A DNA stretch of 48,903 bases, from NCBI GenBank assembly GCA_022791355.1, contig JAAVYX010000098.1, forward strand, positions 1 to 48,903, read 5' to 3'. The first letter of the stretch is position 1; each line of letters starts with the position of its first letter. The stretch is from Clostridiales bacterium (GTDB lineage Bacteria; Bacillota; Clostridia; Oscillospirales; Acutalibacteraceae). Under the pieces are notes generated by a model. That model was given only the letters and a program-made list of their open reading frames with translations. It was not told the DNA's origin and ran no database searches. Positions 42,130 to 48,903 of this stretch are shown here, one piece after another. Both the position numbers and the translations under genes were made by a program.

Positions 42130-42395
42130 AAAGACGTATAGATTTCTCTGCGGCCCATCTATAGGAACGTCCAAAGGACGTTCTGAGGTCTGGCGACCGC
42201 GGCGCTAAAGCGCCTCTACCTGGCGGTCCCGGTGCTAAAGCGCCTCTACCTGGCGGTCCCGGTGCTAAAGCACCTCTACCTGGCGGTCCCGGTGCTAAAG
42301 CACCTCTACATTGCTTCCCGCAAGGAACGCCAGACCGGGACACGGGAAAGCAAGGCGCTAGAGGGATTCGAAAAAATCTACGTCATTTTTCTAAA
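42130..42395 (+). repeat. 30 bp tandem hairpin array, element E
   Basis: Exact 30-base periodicity at 42181-42300. Units end in GGCGCTAAAG or GGTGCTAAAG, the next beginning CGCC or CACC, so the hairpin is GGCGC-TAAA-GCGCC in one and GGTGC-TAAA-GCACC in the later ones: a compensatory change. Left flank TAGATTTCTCTGCGG and GAACGTCC-AAA-GGACGTTC; right flank CATTGCTTCCCGCAAGG. All are family parts. Confidence 0.9.
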
Positions 42396-42519
42396 TAAAA
42401 ACAAACGCTAAGGCCTGAGATAACCAAATACGAGCGGGACCATATAGGCAGGATAACAAGGGCGCGGCGACGCCTGCTCGTCATACGCCATGCACAATTG
42501 CTCTCCCCCAAAACGCAGT

Positions 42520-43356
42520 TTATGATTTATTGTCCATTTCTTCCCCGCCCTGCGGCTTGTCCGGCAGGGCATGGCCGCTCTTATAGCCGCTGGGGGTAAC
42601 GCCGTAAACGGCCGAAAAGGCCCGGTTAAAGGTGCGGTAGTTGCTGAAACCAGATTGGAAGGCGATAACGGTAAGGGGCTGGTCGGTTTGCTCAATGAGC
42701 CGGGCGGCGTGCCGGGAGCGCAGCAGGTTGAGATACCGGTTGAAGCCGTAGCCCAAATAGGCGTTGAAAAAGCGGGATAAATAGTCCTTGTTATAGCCGA
42801 AGGCACGGGCCAGCCGCTCGATATTCAGATTCTCCAGATAATGCTGCTCTAGATAAACCAGAATCTCTCGGGCCAGGTCAGGCGTGCCGGTCTTGGTCTG
42901 GGGGATTAAGGTCAGCTCCCGGCAGAGGATACCCAGAATGGCGTAGGCGTACCCCTTGCTGACCAGAGGGTCGGGACGGGCGTTTTCCAAAAGGAGCATT
43001 TCGGCCGCCTCGCGAATCTGCCGGCCGGCCGGGCCGTCGGACAGAAAGTTGGCGGCAAAGCTTTTGCCTTTGGACATGGAGGCGAAGCTGGGCACCAGAC
43101 TCACCGGGGTAATCAGCAGAATGGCGCGGGCCCGCTCAGGGGTCACGTAGCGGTGCACGTCGTAGCTGCCGGCAATGGACAGGTCCCCCGTCCGCAGTAT
43201 ACGGGTGGCACCGTTGATAGTGGCCTCAGTTTCCCCCTCCAGCTGATAGATCAGCTCCAGGTTGGAATGAAAATGGGGCTCGCACTGGTTCTGTTCCAAT
43301 ATAAAGCAGTCGATCCGTTTGTCGTTTTCCCGGTCTATTTCAAAATAGGCGCTCAT
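42520..43356 (-). CDS. AraC-family transcriptional regulator
   Basis: A 278-residue regulator. The ATG follows AAGGAGGG. The N-terminal cupin-like ligand domain (about 15-150) has EPHFHSNLELIYQLEGETEA with histidines placed as in AraC cupins. The C-terminal pair of HTHs (about 175-270) has LNIERLARAFGYNKDYLSRFF, LTVIAFQSGFSNYRTFNRAF and the AraC signature ending VYGVTPSGYK. It probably responds to a sugar or other small ligand. No target gene is adjacent: yabE-like lies divergently 715 bases away and rsmE is convergent. The nearest carbohydrate gene is the GH13 amylase 2.4 kb away; a link is speculative. Confidence 0.92.
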   Translation of the reverse strand: MSAYFEIDRENDKRIDCFILEQNQCEPHFHSNLELIYQLEGETEATINGATRILRTGDLSIAGSYDVHRYVTPERARAILLITPVSLVPSFASMSKGKSFAANFLSDGPAGRQIREAAEMLLLENARPDPLVSKGYAYAILGILCRELTLIPQTKTGTPDLAREILVYLEQHYLENLNIERLARAFGYNKDYLSRFFNAYLGYGFNRYLNLLRSRHAARLIEQTDQPLTVIAFQSGFSNYRTFNRAFSAVYGVTPSGYKSGHALPDKPQGGEEMDNKS

Positions 43357-43700
43357 GCGGCACCCTCCTTATAGTTCGCTTATGAAGATTATAGTTAAGC
43401 GAGATTCAAAAGGCGCATTGCATTCTTTAAAACCCTACGGCGATACTTCGCCGTAGGGGGGCTGCAAAGGCGGCCCTGACTTGCGCATCATAGCCGCCCA
43501 AAGGCGTGTAAATCACGTCGGCGGAGCTTGTTGGGCCGCTGGTTGAAATACCGCGTTTTACGGTATTTTGTCTTATTATAAGACCAAATCCCCATAAAGA
43601 CAAGACGGCATACAAGTCCTGCGCCGCGCATACATATAACTTGACCTGGCGGACAACCGTATTCATGACGGATTCGGACGCGTCTAAAGCTTAAAGAAGG
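43357..43700. other. Gap upstream of the AraC gene
   Basis: No gene supported. It contains CTACGGCGATACTTCGCCGTAG (about 43435-43456), a perfect hairpin with arms CTACGGCGA/TCGCCGTAG around TACT, and a hairpin AATACCGC-GTTTTAC-GGTATT (about 43546-43566). Confidence 0.55.
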
Positions 43701-43712
43701 AGGAAAATATTG

Positions 43713-43778
43713 ATGTTTATGGGAATGGCATACCAAAATAAGGGGTTTACCATATCGTTTTATGGGTTAACCGGGTAA
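43713..43778 (+). CDS. Possible 21-residue peptide ORF
   Basis: ATG nine bases after AGAAGGAGG, encoding MFMGMAYQNKGFTISFYGLTG and a TAA stop. The ribosome binding site is as good as those of known genes here, and the peptide is hydrophobic-aromatic. No recognisable family and no clear promoter. It may be a small protein or a chance match. Confidence 0.3.
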   Translation: MFMGMAYQNKGFTISFYGLTG

Positions 43779-43868
43779 AAAACGGGCTTGAGAATTTGAA
43801 ATGTGAGAATACGTGATTTTGCACAAAGAAAATTTCGGAAAACGACAAAAAGGCCCTTTTTCAGGGTT

Positions 43869-43898
43869 GGTTACAGCCTTGTAACCATTGTAACAAGC
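43869..43898. promoter_or_regulatory. Inverted and direct repeats upstream of the yabE-like promoter
   Basis: GGTTACA-GCCT-TGTAACC (43869-43886) followed by CATTGTAACAAG, so the word TTGTAAC occurs twice 11 bases apart. Its place about 60 bases above the -35 fits a regulator site. Confidence 0.4.
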
Positions 43899-43953
43899 TT
43901 GAAACTGACATGAAATTTATGAAATCTGCACAGTATAGGAAGCCCCGAAAAGG

Positions 43954-43982
43954 TTGACTTGCTGCGATTTTCTGCATATAAT
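43954..43982 (+). promoter_or_regulatory. yabE-like gene promoter
   Basis: TTGACT (43954-43959), a 17-base spacer and TATAAT (43977-43982); the leader is about 80 bases, too short for a c-di-AMP riboswitch. Confidence 0.85.
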
Positions 43983-44070
43983 CTTAAAAGTGCTGGTAAA
44001 CTACAGCTGGGCGGAACGCGTTTTTCCGTGCGTTTTCAAATGCCCTATTTTACGGAGAAGGAGTTTTAGC

Positions 44071-45237
44071 ATGTTAAAAAAGATGAGATCCGTCGCCGCC
44101 GCTGTCGGGCGCGTCCTGCGCAGCCGTTCGGCCGTCGCCGCCGTGCTGGCCGTAGCTGGAACCGCCACTGTTGTGACGGTGAGCGCTTCGGCGCAGACCG
44201 TGGCTATATACGACGGGGAAGAGGTTCGCACCATTCGTACCTTCAGCAGCGACCCTGAAACCATCCTGCATCAGGCCGGCGTCAAATTTGCGGACGACGA
44301 CCTGATCGCCATGCGGACCGACGCCGGCTATCCCGCCGTGACCCTGACCAGGGCTTTCGACGTGACCGTTACCGCCGGCAATGAAACCTATGCCTACCGT
44401 ACCACCGGCGGCACCGTCGATCAGGCGTTGCAGGAGCTGGGATTACAGATTGGCGAGCACGACCTGGTCAGCGCTGAACTAAGCGACCGTCTCTCGCCCG
44501 ATATGTATATCGACGTCATTTCGGTCGACTATGAAATGATCACCCAAGAGGTCCCCATCAGCTATCAAGCTACTACCGAGTATACCGCCAGCCTGGCCGC
44601 CGGTCAGACTAAGGTGTCCGAGGGCGAGGAGGGGATCAAGCGCGTCACCTATCGCAATAAAATGGTCAACGGCCAGCTGGCCGAAAGCACCGCTGTGGAA
44701 GAAACGGTTATCAAGGAGCCTGTCCATCAGAAGACGCTGGTGGGCACCAAAACCGAAAAGCAGGCCGTCAAAACCACGACTGCGAAGAAACCTAGCAGCA
44801 GTTCATCCAGCAGCAAGTCAAGCAGTTCGTCCAGCAATAAATCCAGCGGTACGACCCAAACCAGCGCCGACGTTAAGACCGTTTCCACCCTCCAGCCCGA
44901 CGCGCCCATCGCCTTGGACTCGAAGGGCCGTCCGGTTAATTACTCCAAGCTGATTACCGGTAAGGCTACCGCCTACACCGCCCCCATCGGCTCGGCCACC
45001 TCTACCGGCCGGGGCGCTCGGACGGGGTATGTGGCGGTTAATCCCAAGCAGATTCCTTATGGAACCCGCCTGTTCATCCGCACCACCGACGGCAGCTATA
45101 TCTACGGTTACGCTGTGGCGGCCGATACCGGAGATTTTGTAAAGAAGGGCCGGATTACAGTGGACCTTTTCTTTAATTCCGAGGGCGAGTGCCGGACCTT
45201 TGGCGTTCGAAATGTGGAAATCTACGTACTGGACTAG
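44071..45237 (+). CDS. YabE-like protein with DUF348, G5 and 3D domains
   Basis: Exported wall-active protein of 388 residues. The ATG at 44071 follows AGAAGGAG; the frame extends upstream but crosses the promoter. An N-terminal signal/anchor (residues about 20-43) is followed by two DUF348 ubiquitin-like repeats (about 45-150) and a G5 domain (about 150-225: EVPISYQATTEYTASLAAGQ, GVKRVTY-like GIKRVTYRN). A Ser/Lys-rich linker (about 235-270) precedes the 3D domain, with TAYTAPIGS, GYVAVNPKQIPYGTRLFI, AADTGDFVKKGRITVDLFF. The 3D domain has three conserved Asp and an MltA-like fold, so lytic transglycosylase activity is probable. Close to metG, as yabE is to metS in Bacillus. Confidence 0.9.
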   Translation: MLKKMRSVAAAVGRVLRSRSAVAAVLAVAGTATVVTVSASAQTVAIYDGEEVRTIRTFSSDPETILHQAGVKFADDDLIAMRTDAGYPAVTLTRAFDVTVTAGNETYAYRTTGGTVDQALQELGLQIGEHDLVSAELSDRLSPDMYIDVISVDYEMITQEVPISYQATTEYTASLAAGQTKVSEGEEGIKRVTYRNKMVNGQLAESTAVEETVIKEPVHQKTLVGTKTEKQAVKTTTAKKPSSSSSSSKSSSSSSNKSSGTTQTSADVKTVSTLQPDAPIALDSKGRPVNYSKLITGKATAYTAPIGSATSTGRGARTGYVAVNPKQIPYGTRLFIRTTDGSYIYGYAVAADTGDFVKKGRITVDLFFNSEGECRTFGVRNVEIYVLD

Positions 45238-45267
45238 CTTTTATCGTTTCCAAATACAAATATGTTT

Positions 45268-45308
45268 AAGGGCGGGAAGATTTTTCTTTCCGCCCTTGTT
45301 TTTTGCCT
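45268..45308 (+). terminator. yabE-like gene terminator
   Basis: AAGGGCGGGAAGA pairs with TCTTTCCGCCCTT, followed by GTTTTTTG. Starts 31 bases after the stop. Confidence 0.9.
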
Positions 45309-45694
45309 ATACATGATGCGCCCCCTGATTCCGTTGGGCATAGGGCGGATACAGTCTTATTAAGTGGTATGGCAGGAAATGCAATCGTTGGGTTATCCGC
45401 CGGCAAGGCAGATGTTCCAACGGGCGGGGAGATCCGGACGGCCTGCGAATGCGCCTACCGACGGCCGTCCGGCAAGGCGGCTCAGACTGCAAAGAGAATT
45501 TTGATGCGGCATACCGCGCCGTATGGGGCCCCGACGAGGATTCCCGCGCAGGCGCCTTCCAGGGGAAGATCCGGCATGAGGCTTTCCGTCCATACGGAAG
45601 GCGAACGGAGGACCTTGCCTCTCGGCCCCGCGCCTTTTTCAAAAGAGGGGCAAAACCATTTTGAAATATTTTACAGAATAGCTTTTAACAAGCG
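45309..45694. other. Gap ending in a strong terminator
   Basis: No gene with a ribosome binding site on either strand. Because a plus-strand terminator follows at 45695 with no plus-strand gene before it, a small RNA is possible, but no promoter was recognised. Confidence 0.35.
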
Positions 45695-45732
45695 AAAGGC
45701 CTGGGAAGCGTACGACTTCCCAGGCCTTTTTG
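45695..45732. terminator. Terminator between yabE-like and amylase genes
   Basis: AAAGGCCTGGGAAG pairs perfectly with CTTCCCAGGCCTTT around seven bases. T5 on the plus strand and a short TTT on the minus strand, where it lies 27 bases after the amylase stop. Confidence 0.8.
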
Positions 45733-45758
45733 CATATGGAGGACGTATACGCCCGGTT

Positions 45759-47678
45759 CTATTCGTCCAGAACTAGGACGGCGAAGCCCTGGGCGGGAAT
45801 TATAAGCTGCCCGCCTGAAGGGGAAGAGCCGGCCAGCGCCCGCGCGGACCCCCATTCGGGACCGGGAAGGGCCGTCGGTTCGGGGACGTCCATCCGGTTC
45901 ACGGCCACCAAAATCCGATTACCGTCCTTTTCCCGAATATACGCGATATGGCCGGTTCCGGCGCAGACCGGGGTAAACCCGCCCCCGTCAAAGGCCGGAT
46001 TGGCCAGACGGACCCGGGCCAGCGCCTTATAGAAGCTTAGAATATGCCCTTCGGCGGGAAGAGAACCGTCGGCCGGCGGGACGGATGAGGCCGGCAGGCT
46101 ATCCCAGGCAAAGCACCCGCGATTAAAGGGGTCGGCGTAACCCTCCATGCCGATTTCGTCCCCGTAGTAAACGCAGGGAACGCCGGGAAGGGTGAACTGG
46201 AGCAGGGCGGCCAGCCGCAGAAGACGCAGCCCCTTTTCCCGCTGTTCGGCCGTCATGGTCTGGCGGGACTGCCATTCCCGGTCCTTGTCCGCCATGGGCT
46301 CTCCGCCCAAAACGGTGAGGATACGGGGAGTGTCGTGGGTGCCGATGTGGTTCATCAGGGTTCGAAGAGCGGGGGCTGGATAGTTTTCCAAGATGGTCAT
46401 AACCGTTTCCAGGAGCCGGCCGGCCTCCCCGCCGGTCAAAAAAGCGATGATAGCGTCCCGGAAGGGATAGTTCATCACCGAATCAAGCTGCGCGCCCAGA
46501 AGGAAACGGCGGCGGATACCATAACTGATCTTATTGGAAGCGTCCTCCCAGACCTCTCCCAAAACCAATCCATCCGGCTTCTCGGCCTTGACCGCCGCCC
46601 GCACCTTGTCCAGAAAGCCGTCGGGCAGCTCGTCGGCCACGTCCAGCCGCCAGCCCGCCGCGCCCAGCCGCAGCCAGCGGCGCAGAACCCCGTCCCGGCC
46701 GGCGATAAAGTTGCCGAAGGCCGGGTTTTCCTCATTGGTTTCGGGCAGGGTGTCGATACCCCACCAGGAACTGTAGGAATCGGGCCAGCGGGTAAACTTG
46801 AACCAGGCGTAGTAAGGGGAATCGGCGCTGTTATAGGCCCCCTGCTCGGGGTAGCGGCCCTGCCGGTTGAAATAGCGGCTGTCGTCCCCGGTGTGGGAGA
46901 AAACCCCGTCCAGAATGATCCGGATTCCCAGTTCGGCCGCTTTGGCGCAGAGGCTTTGAAAGTCGGCCTCGCCGCCCAGCGCTGTGTCTATGGCCATATA
47001 GTCGGCCGTGTTGTACCGATGGTTGGAATGGGCCTCAAAGATGGGATTCAGGTAAAGACAGGTGACCCCCAGCTCCTTGAGATAGGGCAGCTTTTCCTCG
47101 ATTCCCTTCAAATCTCCCCCGAAATAGTCGTTGTTCAGACGGCGGGGGGAATCGTCCATACGAAATGCGGGCTGACCGCCCCAGTCGATACGCAGGCAGC
47201 GGTCCTCCGGCTGGGGGTGGGGAAGACCCGAAGCGTAAAAACGGTCGGGAAAAATCTGGTACATGATCCCGCCGGAAAACCATGCGGGGGTCGCGTAGGT
47301 TTTATCGTAAACCGTGAGCTGCCAGACCTGACCGATCTTTGGGGCCTGCGCGTCCGACAGGAAGCCCCGGCCGCCCTCCTCCCGGAGGACCAGATGCCGG
47401 CCGCGGCTGGTTTCCAGGACAAAATGATACCAATAGAGTCCCGGGCCGGGGGAGATGGCGCAGTGCCACCAGCGGCCCCCCTCCTCGATCTCGCCCGGCT
47501 GTAGGGGAATGCGGGCGGCCTGGGGCCGTCCATCCAGCAAAAGGTCCAGCCAGACGGCCCGAACCGGCGCGTCCGGCCGCTGCTCCAAAAAGAGCCGGAG
47601 GGTCAGCCGGTCGCCGGCGGCCAGAGAGCCAAAGGGGGATTTATACTGGACGTCTCGGGAGCAAAAGACAGGGGGCAT
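45759..47678 (-). CDS. GH13 alpha-amylase family enzyme (neopullulanase/cyclomaltodextrinase-like)
   Basis: A 639-residue alpha-glucan hydrolase. No signal peptide, so cytoplasmic, acting on imported maltodextrins, cyclodextrins or glycogen. The N-terminal beta-sandwich domain (about 1-125) is of the CBM34 kind seen in neopullulanases. The (beta/alpha)8 barrel follows from MYQIFPDRF. Catalytic residues are D346 (GWRLDVADE), E375 (GEVWEDA) and D449 (GTHDTPR). DGVFSHTGDDSRYF is conserved region I. A C-terminal beta domain ends the protein. AAAGGA lies about ten bases before ATG. No transport or sugar gene is adjacent. Exact specificity among GH13_20 types is not readable. Confidence 0.9.
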   Translation of the reverse strand: MPPVFCSRDVQYKSPFGSLAAGDRLTLRLFLEQRPDAPVRAVWLDLLLDGRPQAARIPLQPGEIEEGGRWWHCAISPGPGLYWYHFVLETSRGRHLVLREEGGRGFLSDAQAPKIGQVWQLTVYDKTYATPAWFSGGIMYQIFPDRFYASGLPHPQPEDRCLRIDWGGQPAFRMDDSPRRLNNDYFGGDLKGIEEKLPYLKELGVTCLYLNPIFEAHSNHRYNTADYMAIDTALGGEADFQSLCAKAAELGIRIILDGVFSHTGDDSRYFNRQGRYPEQGAYNSADSPYYAWFKFTRWPDSYSSWWGIDTLPETNEENPAFGNFIAGRDGVLRRWLRLGAAGWRLDVADELPDGFLDKVRAAVKAEKPDGLVLGEVWEDASNKISYGIRRRFLLGAQLDSVMNYPFRDAIIAFLTGGEAGRLLETVMTILENYPAPALRTLMNHIGTHDTPRILTVLGGEPMADKDREWQSRQTMTAEQREKGLRLLRLAALLQFTLPGVPCVYYGDEIGMEGYADPFNRGCFAWDSLPASSVPPADGSLPAEGHILSFYKALARVRLANPAFDGGGFTPVCAGTGHIAYIREKDGNRILVAVNRMDVPEPTALPGPEWGSARALAGSSPSGGQLIIPAQGFAVLVLDE

Positions 47679-48400
47679 GATATGTTTCCTTTCTGGGCAG
47701 GACCCGTTATTATTCGTATAAGAAAAGCTGGCAACAAGCGATATGACGATTTTACAGATTGCTGAGAAGGGTTCCCGCGTCTTGCCAAGGGACGCGCCGG
47801 CAAATCCAAACGGCGGTTCCAGGCGTTACGCGCCCTGCTAGGGACCCGGCGAAGGGCCGGACCGGGAAACCGGATAGAGCTAAGACCAAGGTCCGAATCG
47901 GGCGACGGTTGGCAATGGCAGGCCGCATAGGTAGGGCACAGGGATGACGCTAAATTATAGTATGCGCCCGACGTGGTTTTTTATGAGACTCTCCGGCGGC
48001 TCTCACACACGGTCTGTCGGACCGGCGGCCAAAAGGGCGGAACTGTTTTGAGAAGGGGATGGACCCGCGGCGCTTTTCCATAACTTTGCTGCGGCGGCTC
48101 CAGCCAAAAAAAGACCTCCCGCCAACATACCACATCCTGCAGATGTTGTCGAAAAGTCTTGCAGCCGAAGCGTAAGGGCCGGTGCGCGATACCAGGCAAC
48201 AGGAACCATAGGTTTATAAAACGGCAAGACCGTTCGGGCCTCCGTCATGTTGACAGGATGACTTGTTTCATTTTTTTGGACTTAATATTATATCTGAATT
48301 TTACCCAATTGTCAATCGATCAGGGGATAAAACAGCAATATTTCCGCTGGCGCTGCAAGCAGGCGCGGCGAGGGCGGGGGAATGGGGAAAATCCTGCCAT
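47679..48400. other. Divergent gap between amylase gene and metG
   Basis: About 720 bases with no supported gene and no member of the repeat families. Small palindromic stretches are present, but no RNA class was recognised. The metG promoter is at its right end. Confidence 0.45.
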
Positions 48401-48405
48401 ATCCA

Positions 48406-48903
<498 letters not shown>

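Noticed and set aside
42119-42343. Minus-strand frame encoding repeated GALAPGPPGR peptide
   Set aside because: It is simply the 30 bp tandem hairpin array read in frame, with no ribosome binding site.
43983-44070. c-di-AMP (ydaO) riboswitch before the yabE-like gene
   Set aside because: The leader after the promoter is only about 80 bases and lacks the conserved ydaO core.
46335-47504. 389-codon plus-strand frame opposite the amylase
   Set aside because: Shadow of the GH13 gene, whose catalytic motifs are all on the minus strand.

Overview
The window looks like the replication-origin-proximal part of a Gram-positive Clostridia chromosome, most likely Oscillospirales/Ruminococcaceae-like. 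The evidence is the conserved Firmicutes block rpmH-rnpA-yidD-yidC-jag-mnmE-mnmG-rsmG-noc-parA-parB beside gyrB and gyrA, a secreted protein ending in a dockerin, a meso-diaminopimelate dehydrogenase, high-GC coding DNA and frequent TTG starts. No rRNA, tRNA or CRISPR array is visible. Family assignments come from reading motifs and gene order; no database search was possible.

Layout. 1-6.1 kb: 3' part of gyrB, a YcxB-like membrane protein, gyrA. 6.1-6.6 kb: AT-rich islet with an XRE regulator and its own operator/promoter. 6.8-10.6 kb: an FHA-SEDS fusion (FtsW/RodA type) and a short class B PBP. 11-14 kb: secreted dockerin protein, a small AT-rich orphan gene, ddh. 14.4-18.2 kb: rpmH-rnpA-yidD-yidC-jag. 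18.7-26.5 kb: mnmE, mnmG, rsmG, noc, parA, parB with three parS-like sites. 26.8-29.5 kb: serS and an acyl-ACP thioesterase. 29.8-31.7 kb (minus): GntR(YtrA)-ABC ATPase-ABC permease operon. 32-33.9 kb: AT-rich nucleotidyltransferase gene and a DUF3784-like membrane protein. 34-35.8 kb: a PASTA protein whose kinase domain lacks catalytic residues. 36.9-40.1 kb: ppk1 and a phosphofructokinase. 41.4-42.1 kb: rsmE. 42.5-43.4 kb (minus): AraC regulator. 44-45.2 kb: YabE-like G5/3D protein. 45.8-47.7 kb (minus): cytoplasmic GH13 amylase. 48.5 kb to the end: 5' part of metG.

How the genes work together: DNA topology and segregation (gyrase, ParA/ParB/Noc, parS), membrane protein and RNA biogenesis (RnpA, YidD, YidC, Jag, MnmE/G, RsmG, RsmE), and wall synthesis and its control (FHA-SEDS, PBP, Ddh, PASTA pseudokinase, YabE-like protein).

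The most unusual feature lies between genes. Intergenic gaps are long and filled with a mosaic of dispersed palindromic repeats: a roughly 181-190 bp element (three copies), a 52 bp module found as a tandem array and as an exact insertion inside one of those copies, a MITE-like element with imperfect terminal inverted repeats, and 30-31 bp tandem hairpin arrays. Hairpin arms change between copies while staying complementary, so structure appears to be conserved. The organisation recalls pneumococcal BOX elements; I do not recognise the sequence itself and consider it the best candidate here for something undescribed.
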